Shown here: positions 1-12,699 of the stretch, one piece after another
Position numbering within the stretch: the first letter of the stretch is position 1
How the letters are laid out: every line of letters starts with the position of its first letter
Assembly (NCBI GenBank): GCA_037074705.1
Contig: CM073595.1
Coordinates: 55,795,639-55,859,638, forward strand
Reading direction: 5' to 3'
Length of the DNA: 64,000 nucleotides
Source of the DNA: Zhengitettix transpicula
Lineage: Eukaryota; Arthropoda; Insecta; Orthoptera; Tetrigidae
Program-made: the position numbers and the translations under genes
The notes under the pieces: model-generated
Database searches by the model: none
Told to the model about the DNA's origin: nothing
The model's input: the letters and a program-made list of their open reading frames with translations, nothing else

Positions 1-700
1 CAGGACAGGTAGCTGCTATCTTATTATTTCAAATGAGTATGACCATAAGGGGGCTGAAAGTTTCTGTTTGTTAAATAAATGTTTTGACTGACAATTGTGT
101 AATTATTGTCTCCATTGAGGACCTACAAAGGGCTTTCCTTTTAATATCTCAGAAACTGTCAACACTGCATTTGATTGCAGGATAGATAAATTTTGTTCAA
201 CATGAAATGCAAGTTGAATGAGATGTACTGGTGATTTTGTTTATTTGAAATTTGGCTATTTATACGTGGGTAAAGAAGAGTCCCTTTGAAGAACATCCAG
301 ATACTTATCAGCTTATTTAAATTTATTAAAAATGTTTGTTGGCTTAAGATAAAGAGATACTTCTGACAGAATTGAAAACCTTTTTAATACTTACGAATTT
401 ATTAAATGTGAAGTGATTTGATTTGTTGTTCAAGTTTGAAGCAACACACATTCTGCGTTTATAAATTTCATTAAATCGAAGCTGTAAGAAGTGGTATTGC
501 ACATTGTAAGTTATATCTATGACATATTATGAAATACAGAAAACAGTCATCAGAAAAATTGTCACTAATTAAGATAAGAAATATGAAAATCATATACATT
601 GCGTAACACATGTCATATGTTTATAAATCCATCAGCATTGCTCACAAATCCTAATCTTGGTGGGCTTATTTTTGAATAAAGCATACCCTCTTGCAGGTAG
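1..700. other. AT-rich sequence, no gene seen
   Basis: No coding frame, RNA gene or clear repeat is visible. A pyrimidine-rich stretch ending in CAG at about 696 could be a splice acceptor for the candidate exon that follows. Confidence 0.6.
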
Positions 701-868
701 TGTTGGGTGGAATCGACCCCAATACAAGTTGTATCTCGGAAAATACAAGGAGTAAATTGTTACTCCGATGGCACCCAAAGCGTCTGTAAGATATCCAAGA
801 GTACAAATGATAACTTAATCTGGCAGGCTCATTTGTTTGTATTGCCGGTGAATGCAACACCAGGTATA
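701..868 (+). CDS. Possible internal or terminal exon, unassigned
   Basis: This short island carries more CpG than its surroundings and is open in one plus frame from 701 to a TGA at 890-892. It is preceded by a good acceptor (pyrimidines then CAG at 696, or the TAG at 700). Possible donors are GTGAAT after 852 (phase 0) and GTATAT after 868 (phase 1). The open frame reads QVVSRKIQGVNCYSDG and QAHLFVLPVNATP, which I do not recognise. Ending at 852 would join in phase to the exon at 11,631; ending at 868 would not, and reading on gives a terminal exon. The other plus frames read 18 to 30 codons before a stop, and the minus strand is also open here, so strand and frame are uncertain. It could instead be a repeat fragment. 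Confidence 0.2.
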
Positions 869-892
869 TCACCTGCATGTAACAATAATTGA

Positions 893-3800
893 TGTTTTGT
901 TATAATGCATGCTGTGTATATACACATTGGGTACTGTTATGTTAGATGGAAAGAAAATGTTTATTTTGAGGTTCAAAAATTAAGGAACCTATTTATTGAA
1001 AACAATTGATTTACCAGTTTCCATGTTTTGAGAAACTTTTAATTTTCTTCACCTCAACAGAAGTGTGATAGGAATGGAGGTTTCGGTGTTTTTCTCTGAA
1101 ATTGAACATTAAAATTTAATGTTGGTTATGTACATATGGCAAATTGCATTTTGTAAACTAAAAGTGTTCCTATCATTTAATGTTAATACCAATATATTTG
1201 TTTATTGTTAAATGTTATGTTCTGTGTTTAGTCTAATTGCCTCTTGTACACTGTCAACTTGGCCAGATTTGAAAATTTGAAATCTACCTCACAAACCTTG
1301 CTAGTTAGGATACTGGAAATTCACTTGTGTGTAGGAGGAAAGTAATCTCAATGTTTGAGGTTATTCTGATAAAGTGGGATTTTAATCCTATAATAGAATC
1401 TGTAGCAAAATCTGTAGTCATATCCTTGAGTGTGAAAGGTGTCACTATGAAATGGATTCAATTTCACGATTCACGTAACAAGATATCTTTTATTAAATGA
1501 AAACTATTTTCCATTTGGTCTCCAAAAAGTGTTGAAGCCAAATTAGAGAAATATAGATTTTGAAAGTGTTTGTTTGAGGCTACAATACTGTTACACAGCA
1601 TGGTGAGAGGATGTGTGTGGAACAGGTAGCTGTCATAATATGCTGTTATAATATGCCCAAGTTCCTGATATTATATATGACTGTAATTTGCAGATTTTTC
1701 ATGCCAACATAAATGCTCCGATTCTTCTATAAATATCAATCCTGCACAGGAACTGTGAAAAGTTTAATGAAATAAATTATTGAGCAATCAAAAGAATCAC
1801 AACAAATTACCCTTGTATTTCTACCCTCATACTGATATCTGTAATTTTCTTGAGCTGTACTATTGTTGCACAATTCTTAAATTTTTAATTGTCATTATAA
1901 TTCAAACTTCTCCAGTTTACTTAAAAAGTAATCAAAGCCAGATGATAATTTAGAAAGTCAAGAACCATTCTGGTTTTAGTAACTCCATTTGAAATTAAGT
2001 TTTCATTGTGTGATGTGGGTATGAATCAGGCTGATTTCATTTCTGTTGATCTGAAACACCATCTTTCATAGTCTGTAGCCCATCAAAATTCAAGATGTAT
2101 CTACAAACAACTATAACTATGAAACTACAATGCCTTCATACTGTAAATGATTTGTACTTGCAGGCAAACCCATATTATTGGTATAATCTATTGGTGTTAA
2201 CATTTTGGTTGATTGGTGATAACATCTAATATTGGACAGTACTCTAAAATATAAATTATTATTGTTGTTGGATAGTTATTCAATATTTTTTTAATGTATA
2301 ACTTAGCAATACTTCATATTTCATGGAAAATTCTGTGGCGTTGACTTTGAAGCACAGCATAATAAATGCTTTAATTCAAATCATTTAATGCTTATAAAGG
2401 CTAGGGAAATAATAAAAATGGCTACTAAGAAGTAACACTTGAATTAATTATTCCCTGTGTATTTTATTACCTGATTGCATTTGTTAGCTGAATGAAAACA
2501 TATCAATTACTGTCAACAAAAATTGTGTTGTAAAAATTGTCCAGTTATTTATACAGTGCTTCCTTCTCTGTTTTAGTATAAGAAAAATTGTAGCATTGTA
2601 GTATAAGAAAAAAGTTAGTGAGCATGGGTAGACTGAAAAAAATAAGTAACATGAAAAAGAAACAATATGCAAGTCTAGGAATGAATGAAAATTGAGATTT
2701 ACAATTTATAGAAGAGAATAGTAGACATATTGAACAGAATTGTTCTGGAAGGCAAAAATTAATGTCTCTAAAACTTTTACATGTGAACCAAATTACTTAA
2801 GTCCTGTACCAGCTGAATGATGACTAAGCAAAAGAGGACCACTGTTTTTACAAGTGCAAGGAAATTTTCTGTCATGGTTTCTGGAATATTCTTTATAAGA
2901 AATTACAGTTTGCAACCCTAATCAAAATTTTCTATAACTATGTAGGGTATTAAAATTTTGTACATCAAAAAGGAAATAGTTTCAACACTTCCATCTAAGT
3001 TTTTTGAATTTGTTTCTGTCGCCGTCTACCATATCCTCTATACTTTACAAATAATAATACAAACTTTGGAAATTAGTTTTTTAAATTTCATATCTGACTG
3101 AATGGGGTTGGTGGTTAACTTCTTACTCCATTTAGGGTATTAAGTAATCAATTGTAATATTCTTTATTTATTTATTGTGGTAATTGTATGTTCTTTCAAT
3201 ACAGGGACATAGTAGTTGTATTGTGTGATTTCCACTATATTTGTGTAATTTATTATAATATTATGGAAGCAATCTTTGAAACTTGTATTTGCTAATTTAC
3301 ATGGTAAGCTAAGTTTCAGTGTCGATAAAACAACTTTCCTTAAGTTATATCATTCAAGCATTAAATAATTTAAAAGTAACATTTTTACATTATGTTATAA
3401 TCTATTGAAAAATTTTATTTTAGAATCTGATTCAGAGGGGTATGTATTTTTTATACTTTTCACAGATAACCAAGAACCATCTACAGTCTCCTAAGCGTGA
3501 TTCTGTTTTAAGGAATATGAAGATTTCTCCATTCACAAGGCAGTAGCGAAATGTTTTGTATGCGTTAAGATTCAAGAAACTTGCACCCGATTCATATTTC
3601 GCTCTGTTATTCTGAAGCCAAATTAATTTTGTAATTTGGGAAAAAGCCATTTAGAGTTCAAATATTTTTATGCTATTGTATTTTGTTGTGTGCCATCAAA
3701 TATTAAGAGATGCTAAGAAGTATTACAGCTTTATTCTCAAAAATATTCCTCAAAAATTTGTATTTCAATGAGTTTGAAAATGTTATTTTTTACTACTTGC

Positions 3801-5494
3801 ACCACTGTCATAGCTGACTTATAATATTTTAACTTAAATTGTTGAACACTTTTAGTAGCAGGTAAAACTTTTATACTGTGCTGCTTGTTTTTGTGAGCTG
3901 ATGAAATGACATGAAGATGTTATTGGCTTTATAGACTTATTTCTCCACTTGATCACAACTTTAAACAGTACATTTTCAATATTCACTTTGTAGTTCATGT
4001 ATCTCAAATCACTAGTTATACGGATGCTATTTATTCCTTAAATAATTCTTTGACTGCAACTTTACCATTTTCAAATTCTAAATACTTGAATCTATTCTTA
4101 AGTGTTACTATTAACATACTTGTATGTATAAAATACTTATGTTGCTACACTTTTTATACTTATACAATTTGGATTAATATTTTTTTTAAAATTTATGTAT
4201 AACATTTCGGGATGAGTATATAGGCTGATTTAACAAATATGAATTCATATGGTGCAAATTCAGTGTACTGAACAATTTCTATTTCATTATTAAAGATCAA
4301 TGAAATTTGCATTGCCATGGTAGGAGCTATGACAATGTTTGCTTTATTGAAGTGGAACAGGGCAAAGAATACTCTTCTATTTATTGTAATTAGTATCTGT
4401 GGCTGTGAAGAAGAAAAATATAAATAACTTTTTTTGTGGGGGAACTTTGCAGCATATTTATAGAATCATTTAGAATTGTTTGTAAATGTATTAACAATAC
4501 TTTTTTTCCTGACTTTTATTTGAATATTGGTAAAGACCTGTCATTTCTAGAAGTGTTGTTTGGGGTTTAACCTTTATTGGTATCAAGCTGAGGAAACAGA
4601 ACAGTTTATTTCTACTTCAAAATTGTATGTAGTTACAGAGTACAGTTTCATTATTAAATTTTATGTATGTCTCCCATAATTAACTAAACGAATTTGCGGT
4701 TTCAGCTTCATCATTATTTTTCTTAAAATTTGAATTCAGACAGCAAAACACATTTCAATTTTATTTAATTTGTGTTACTTCTGATTATGTGACATTATGA
4801 TGATTCTACATACACATTATTTTTATAACTGTGTTGATGAAAATATTTTCTTTGGATAGAAGTTCAAAGTGCATATATTTACAATTTTTCTTATATTTCT
4901 TGGTCAATGTAAAATAATTACTGCAGCATGTCATTTCTTCTGTTCAACACAATTAAATGAATCTGAGTGTTAATATTCCATATTTGATATAAGGGTTACT
5001 TTGAGATAAATGTTTTGAATAAGCAGCTATGTCAGTTATTGGTGATTATATTTGATAGTATTTTTGATTATGATATGAGCCTACTTTCCAAAATTTTGAT
5101 CTTTCTTATTTAGTTTGTGTAACTCCAAAAGGACTCCAAGACATTATTGTTGTTATTATGGTGGTGGTGTTGGGCTTGTGCATTCAGTTCGTCTTGTTGA
5201 CCTGTACTTCTTTAAAGAGATGAACGAAAGAAAAGATGTGATTATATTGGATTTATTTATATAAGTAAATTTTGTATTTGTGCCCTTTTAGGATAATGTG
5301 TAGTATGGAGTTTTACATTCATAGCTAAGAGTAATTTTTTTCTGAAACTGCTTTTGAAAGATGTCATACATTTTCAGTATAGTTTGTCTGAAGGATCATT
5401 CTGTTTTGAGAAAAATCTGTATGATCAAATAATTCTGGTGTAAGATTTTTTCTACACTTGTAATTTACATTAGTTTTAAGTTTTTCCTGGCAAA
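893..5494. other. AT-rich stretch, no feature supported
   Basis: I see no gene, RNA or well-defined repeat. Open frames are short and AT-driven. If the candidate exon at 701 is real and joined to 11,631, this is intron. Confidence 0.55.
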
Positions 5495-5731
5495 ATATTT
5501 AACATAGTTGTCGTTATTTTCTTCAAAAAAATATATTTATATTTGTTTTAAGAAATAAGAAATTACATATATGTAATATATGTTTTAAGAAATAAGAAAT
5601 TACATATATATATATATGTAATATATGTTTTAAGAAATAAGAAATTATATATATATATGTAATTTCTTATTTCTTAAAACAAATATAAATATATATTTTT
5701 TAAAGAAAATAACGACAACTATGTTAAATAT
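5495..5731. repeat. Long inverted repeat with internal direct repeats
   Basis: The left arm (about 5,495-5,573) and right arm (about 5,653-5,731) are near-perfect reverse complements. Both carry the outer block AACATAGTTGTCGTTATTTTC and the inner block TGTTTTAAGAAATAAGAAAT, the right arm in inverse. The inner block also occurs as extra direct copies near 5,581 and 5,627, separated by TACATATA runs. A transcript of either strand would fold into a stem of about 79 bp. A foldback element or a replication-slippage product could make this; no transposase is visible. Confidence 0.85.
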
Positions 5732-5766
5732 ATATATGTGTATGTATATGTATATGTGTATGTATA

Positions 5767-5814
<48 letters not shown>
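5732..5814. repeat. TATG / TA microsatellite
   Basis: TATATG and TGTATG units grade into a pure TA run of about 45 bases. It directly abuts the right arm of the inverted repeat. Confidence 0.95.
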
Positions 5815-5817
<3 letters not shown>

Positions 5818-6339
5818 TACATTTCTCCATTCTGCAAATTGTTTACATTATAAGGGGTTAATACTAAGCTGCTATCATTACTTGTGTATTTATAATTTAT
5901 TTGTAGAAAGCTGTTTATTGTGGTTCATGTTACTATTGAAAAAACATTTGTTTGTAACAGAATACATTTTTGTTTGGTAGTTAGCCCTTATACAGCTAAC
6001 TTATATTAGCCCACTGTACAGGCTAAACACTCATACAATGTATTTGTATAGGATTTTATGGGAATTCCTCTTGAAAGAGAAAACCCAAAGAACACTAGTT
6101 AATGCTGCAAATGTTTTATGTTTATAAAATTTTCATTGTTAGCCTTTTTACAGCTAACAGCATTATAATTGTATTCTAGTAATACTTATATAATAAAATG
6201 AAATTGTTTTTTTTGACAATTTCAATAATTCATTTCATAATTTTATATTTTAGATATTTTTAAACATTTCACTGTATCATATTATGAAAAAGCCTTTTTT
6301 TTATTATAGTGCCATGTTGTGTTGATATATATATAAAAC

Positions 6340-6740
6340 AAGTTAGTTAAATTAATTAACTCATATACCCAGGAAAGGGGGCTTGCGAGTGACTGACTTA
6401 TTTTAAATTGATAGTTGGCATCGCCAGCCAGTATGACGTACAGTCCTGTTCTATCCCTAGGTAGGCGGTTAAGTGCTTTGAAAATTTGACACGTACATTG
6501 CTGCCTAGGTGACACCAACTATCAATTTCATATGAGGTGTACTCTTTTTTGTCCAGATGAGTTATATATATCAATAAATAAAAACATGAGTAAGGATGTT
6601 ACATTGTCAAAATAATTAAAACTGTTTATATGTCAAGGAAAGAGAGAAAGTTGGTGATGTCTGAAATTAAAGATTGGCATTGCCAGTCAGGACAGGAGGA
6701 GGTTCTTAAATTTTTTGGAGGCGTTTTAATATATATATCT
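6340..6740. repeat. Decayed foldback/MITE fragments
   Basis: Pieces related to the repeats at 17.5 and 53 kb: GGAAAGAGAGAAAGTTGGTG, TGGCATTGCCAGTCAGGACAG and a GGAGGAGGTTCTTAAATTTT block near 6,700, with an oppositely oriented partner (GATAGTTGGCATCGCCAGCC) near 6,410. Ends are not defined. Confidence 0.5.
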
Positions 6741-7420
6741 CTGTGTGTGTGTGAAACCATAAATGTTATTTGTTTGCATGGCAATTTATTCAATTAATGA
6801 TGCTTACAAAGGTATGAATTGGTTAGGTTTGCCTTTCAATACTTACTCTGATATAACCAAATTTGAAGTGACTTAGTCCACGTAGAAAAATATATTTAGA
6901 ACACACTCCTGTCGTTGCACACATTTGTTTCAAAGATTATTTCTTGTCTATTTGTATGTGCAGTAATTTCTGGACAACATCAACATCTAAGGTAAAAAGT
7001 ATGTAAGATAAATTATATTATAATAATAACAAAATATTTGGGAACATTACTGAAGATGATTATTGAATAATTGCCAGAATACAGCTAACAAATAGACAAA
7101 TTAGAAATGCAAATTAGCTGAATACAAATCTTGGATTTTTTGCATTTCATGTACCACAACTTTTAGGCAGATAAAGAAGTTTTCATAATTATGGTTTGTT
7201 ATTGTAATTCTACTTCTCAGTCCTCAAAAAAACAACAATTTCCTTGTGAATTTTTTTTTTTAGCTTTGGAAATAGTCAGGGAGACTTTGACTTTTGCATA
7301 TGCATTTTGAAATGTTCTTTATTCTTCATGTAAACGTTGTAATGTTTGGTTACTAATGAAAACTGCTTTTGGGTAAAATTGCCGCCAGCTATAATGACAC
7401 ACTTTATACATATATATCAC

Positions 7421-7736
7421 TTAAGAAAAATGTGATAAGGTAATATTAAATAACACAGTTGGATTGGAAAGAGAGAGACAGCATTGTAGACTTTCCTGAA
7501 ACCAACAGTTTGTCCAGAAGGGCTGATCAGTAAAAATATTTGAAATTTTCGAGGACCTGAGCTCCCTTTGTCAGGAAAGAAGGTATTTTCCAGATGGCAT
7601 GCAGTTCAGACCTTATTTCTTGAGGAAGGGGGCTCAGGTCGTTGAAATATTTTTACTGCTAAGCACAACTGGACCATTATAACTGGACATTTATGGTAAG
7701 TCAACTATGCTGTCTCTATTTCCTATCCAAATGTGT
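7421..7736. repeat. Foldback MITE with TIRs, family 1
   Basis: Begins TTAAGAAAAATGTG, then a GGAAAGAGAGAGACAG block (about 7,468-7,483), and ends with the inverse CTGTCTCTATTTCCTATCC and CAAATGTG. The interior is itself palindromic: CAGTAAAAATATTTGAAAT near 7,530 faces GAAATATTTTTACTG near 7,645. There is no coding capacity. Sister copies lie at 17.3-17.5 kb and 41.1-41.3 kb. Confidence 0.75.
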
Positions 7737-10700
7737 TACATGTTTATATGAATTTTTTGAGCCATTTCATTTATTTCTTAAATTCGCCTTTGAAATTATC
7801 TGCTACTATTTAATCTGAAGTAAATAATTTTTTGTTGAGATTTCTTAGTTTTAAGTTAATGGTTGTGCAATTAATAGTTCTTTGCCATAGATACAATTAC
7901 TTCATTATATTATCAACTAAAGTTATATAATTTTCAATAATGCAATGGAATTTTATACTGTCATAGAATTTTAATGACATAGACAGAAAATTAACAACTC
8001 ATTTTTTAGTTCTATCGTATTTATAATGTATTTTAGAAATTAATGAAGACTCGTATTTCCTGACTAGTGCAAAATGTTTGTGTATTGTTCAGTTTGTTTT
8101 TGTCTATTTGCATATACCATTCCATTTATCATGCTTGTTATTATTGTATGCACAATGTGACATAATTTATCATGTATGAAGTTTTCTTAAGTTCCTGATT
8201 TTTAGTGCAATAAAAATGTTTATATTTATATTCCTGGAGTTTTTAATAAAAATCTGTGTGTATGTGTGTGTGAAATTATATTTGTTTTTTGCTCTATACA
8301 TATTTTGTATTTGAGCTAGAATTTGTCAGACCAGTTGTTTATCATATAGTTCCATTGTTTGTAACACTGAAGAAAAAATCCGTGAAAAACAGGTTCAATG
8401 TAAATTAATGGTTCGTGTTTTGGAAACATCTGTCTCTGTAAATGTATGAGACTTTCCACTTTAAGCTCCAAAAGGAAGACGAAAAGTTTCTTTCAGACAA
8501 AATAACAGTATCTGTTTCTCTTTCCTTAAATTTTAGTGCAATCCTATTGAATTCTCACCATGACTTTCATTTTATGCTGAAGTTATTCTTCATTATTGAA
8601 GACAATGGAACACTTGAAAACTGATCTGATACGAACAGACACTGGACAGTTTCTATGAAATTAAGTATCACAAAATGTAGGTAAAGAGGAAGTTAGAATT
8701 CAGATGTAGTGTTAGGTTTGAAGTTTGACAAAGGAGAGGAATTAATTGGACTGTTAATCAAATATTCAAATGATGTGACAAGAATGATAAGGGAAAGAAA
8801 TTCTTCATTCTAAAGTATATATTAATGTTTCAAACAGTAAACGACTATTAATATTCAGGAAGGGGTTGTATGTTTCAGAGCCTGCAGCCCTTAAAAAAAT
8901 CAGTCTACCCTTTGACATGACTGTTGGCATCAAGTGTCTGTTATAAGAATTCATATATTATGTAGCTATGTTCCACAAAAAAACAAATGGCATATCTAGG
9001 ATGTGATTACATTTTTAATTTAATCTAGTGGAATATTTTCCACTTTTGCTTTTATTTATAGTGTATTGGGTTTTCTTTGGCATAATGTGGCACTCTGTGT
9101 TGAAGCAGAAAGTTGTTTTGAAATTTGTTTGAGATTCTACATATTTTATCAGAAGGTTTTGTAATTTTATAAATAGTATTAAGATGGGAGGGCTTTGGTA
9201 AGTTTCTTCAACCTGACTAGTATTATCTTGTAGAGTTCTTTTGATATGTGGCTGGGAAAGTTATTCAAATTAATTAAGGTCATCTTGTAACTTTACAATC
9301 CCACACCTGTGTTATTCTGCATAAATTTTCTAAAATCTTTGCTCCATGTTATAATTCACAAACTTACTTCTCCAAGTCAGATGACAGAATTCTCTATTTT
9401 TATCTTTTTTAAAGTCTTCCCACCGTATTTTATGTCCAATAAAAATAGGGTTATGTCATTGTGTAGTACAAATAGTAATCTATATTTGAGCACAATTGGT
9501 AGTTTTCTGATTTTAATGATTTTAAAGTATTGAAGGGTATTTACAAAAGCTTCAGTAGATAGAAAAGTGTCTATTATTCATACTGAGAACATTAATTTTA
9601 CATTTTTTTTTACATATTTCACAGAGAAATTTCTCAATTTACAGCGAAGTTTCTCTGTAAATTAAGCTATTTTTGGACAATTATTCTGGTCACCTGTAAT
9701 AATTCAGAGCAAATTTAGAACTTGTTATTTATGAAATTGAAAACTTTCAAATAGAATTGATAGTAATTAGCTAAATAAATTGCCAAATAACAGATAAAAA
9801 TAAATGATAAATTAAATACCAAACCATTTAATTTAGCACTTATTATTTTAACAGAGATGTTTTATATTTTTATAATTTAAATTTAATAGTATTAAGACAA
9901 AATTTTTGGAAAGCTCAATTTTGTGACCCTGATTTTTTACACTGAAAAATTAATTGTCCAGGAATTTCTATACTAAACTTTGAGATTATTTTTAGGAAGT
10001 CTGAGGTTTATTTCATTATAGCAGATTCTAAAATATTTATTTTAACAATAGAAAGTTTCAGATGTTTTCTTTCATTTTTGAAGTATTTGATATTAAGAAT
10101 TTTAAAAATCTGGCATTCAAAATTTATGGTTTGCCAATTTTACCCAAAATTTGGAAATTCCACAATGTTTTTAGTTATCTGCATTATATTTTAGTGCAAA
10201 TAGAAGTATGTGTAAAGCCTCAAAATCACAATAATTTATTCACATTTTAAGTAAAATTGATAGATTAATTGAATGGAATGTATTGTATACATGTTAGAAA
10301 ATGTTTTACTTAGTGCTTAGGTGATTGTACATGACATTCTGATAAAACTGAATTGAGTAAAGAGGTTTCTGTAGATCCTAATTTTTAGTATTGCAGAAGA
10401 TTCAGAAATTAGTTTTTTGTAACTATTTTCTTTGCATTGTGCACTAATTATGGAATTAAATTAAAAGAGATTTAGTACTTATAATTTTCTTTTTCTGTAA
10501 ATGCCGTGAAATTTTATGTTCTGGTTTCAATAAGAGTCGACAACTTAAAAAATCTTGCGACCAAACAAATGTCAAGCACATAATAAAACAAAATATTGAT
10601 GCATTGAGTCATTATTGTAATTTGTTATTGAAACTCTGTCAACTCTTAGTTGTTTAGGCATATAATGTGATAGAGAATATTATAGTTGGGTTGGATCTTT

Positions 10701-11630
10701 CTTAAATCTTTTTCCCCACATTTATGAGAATTGCATCCCACTATTAACTATCACTTGTGTATGTTGGTGGCATTAAATTCTAGAAGAATGACGAACACTA
10801 ACAAAGTTGCTATACTTCAGTCATTTTTAAATTCAATTTCCTGAGCATTATATAAATATAATTATTTTATTAGAAATATTACTTATATTCTTTTCTTTAC
10901 AGTTATTGTAATCCTTTGCATGTGTAGAGTAGCATGGTGATGGTTACTTAGTATTGGAAAATTCCCAGAACTATTAACACAACTTCAAAATAATAATTTG
11001 CTAGATTTCTTTGTGAACTAACAGCTTAAACTGTTCAGACTTGGGAAATAAATTGAGTGTTACTCTGCCAAATTTAGGCTGTTTTATTTGTTTAGTTTTA
11101 TTTACTGTATGTGAAATAGTTTGTTCTAAGGCCCTTTAAATCTTGTATTTGTTGCATAAATTAGTTGGTTTCTTGATGAAAATCAGTAATGTTATGTAAA
11201 TGCAAATCATCACTAAATTGAAATGAAATGAAATAAACTTGACTTTTTCCAATTGTGTTTTTTTACTTTGTAAACACTAACTGGTTTATAGTGCTAGGTG
11301 AACAGTGAAATGTCAGAAATTCATACAAGTATCAAATACGATTCTTATGACGACAAATTACCATGTTGAATGAGGCGTGCTTTATTACTGGCTCAGTAAA
11401 TTTTCAATTAGACTGTGGTGAAAACTCTTATTTGAAATATAAATACTGAATGCTATGGCACATTAGAAGACTATTTAATATTTTAACATAATTTTCAGTA
11501 TAGACAATTATCTTTTTGTTTGTGACATTCTGTCAGAAGGCTGTAAGGTTATCAACTTCCAAGTTTTTGTCTTGTTAATTTTAATATTATTTGTACTATT
11601 CATATGAATGCGATTCTTTTTATTTTCCAG
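7737..11630. other. AT-rich stretch, probably intron upstream of the 11.6 kb exon
   Basis: No exon, RNA gene or clear transposon end is visible. The right edge is the polypyrimidine tract and CAG acceptor (11,628-11,630) of the next exon. Confidence 0.5.
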
Positions 11631-11984
11631 GCATTAATCCAAGTTAAAGAAAGCAGCCAAGCTAAATCACCATTGACAATTCATACAGAAACCAATTTTA
11701 TTATAAAAGATGCTAAGTCATCTTCTTGCTATGGGCTGTTGGAAGCTGCAGGAATATCTCCTCTTCCTGGTCAGCATTTGAATGCTTTGCTATCACCACT
11801 GTCCAATGTAAATACCTGTTCTGAAGAAACTAAAACTATCTCAAAATATCCTGTTATTGCAACTGTAACCAGGATAAATACCTCAAAACTTCCTCCTCGG
11901 ACAGGGGGAGAAAACTTATTTTCCTGTCCACAGAAAGTGGATGATGGACAGTGGATTGGTACTGCAACACCAAAACCGATAGCA
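11631..11984 (+). CDS. Exon 1 seen of an unrecognised serine/threonine-rich protein
   Basis: First of three exons I can join (11,631-11,984; 14,242-14,938; 15,472-15,596; 392 residues, both ends missing). The acceptor is TTTTATTTTCCAG and the donor is GCA|GTAAGT. The exon is 118 codons, phase 0 at both ends, starting ALIQVKESSQAKSP and ending WIGTATPKPIA. Composition is rich in Ser, Thr, Pro and Asn, with no recognisable fold, signal peptide or membrane segment. I do not recognise the family. Codon-level order, strong splice sites and phase agreement with the next exon support real coding sequence. The upstream open extension to 11,604 is intronic. Confidence 0.7.
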
Positions 11985-12182
11985 GTAAGTTTTGTTTCTT
12001 TTTAAAAACAACAGCTTTGCATAATTTTTGTTTTATCTTACTATATATTTTCTTTTTTTATAAGATATGAAAATTAATGGTCGATGTAGATTTGTTGACA
12101 ATGTTTTTGGTATATTAAACCAATATTCTTTGTAAATATTGGTAAACTTGAAATCTAAGTTAAGCATTTGGTTTAGCTGCTT

Positions 12183-12356
12183 CTGTGTGTGTTCTAACCA
12201 AATCACAAATTATCGTACTCAATAACAACACTACAATATTTTCAGAATGTTAAGAAGTACAACTTTGTCCTGTGTAAGTTCTAATCAAATCATAACTTCT
12301 CATACACAAGAATAATACTACAATATTTTTAACACATTAAGAAATACAACTTACTC
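12183..12356. repeat. Diverged tandem duplication, period 87 bp
   Basis: Two adjacent copies, starting CTGTGTGTGTTCTAACCAAA at 12,183 and CTGTGTAAGTTCTAATCAAA at 12,270. Both contain ACTACAATATTTT and TTAAGAA(G/A)TACAACTT in the same order. The element lies in the intron between the first two confirmed exons. Confidence 0.75.
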
Positions 12357-12699
12357 CAGTTAAATCTTGATGTTCTATCACAAAATACATATAATTTAAT
12401 CCTTTTTTGTAAATTACGGTTTTTGAAGGAATGCATAATTTTCAGTTAAAACAATTCTTCTCCAGTTGTGATCAACTGTGTCTGGCTGAGGTCAGATGAG
12501 TAAATAAGTGTTTATGTGGCTCCTTGTTATTACTTTTGCCTCTTTGAATATGTTCATTTTTTGTAACATTTTGTTGACATTACAGAATGAGATTTCTCAG
12601 TTACATTCTTGCTCAGATATTTTACATATACTCTATCTTCCAACAGAACATTAATCTAATAAATAAGAGTGTTTCTATGTTTGTTTGTACCACATACAA

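Noticed and set aside
5738..5980. 80-codon open frame on the plus strand
   Set aside because: Its first half is the TATG/TA microsatellite read as MYVYVYVY and IYIYIY; the rest is AT-rich with no signature.
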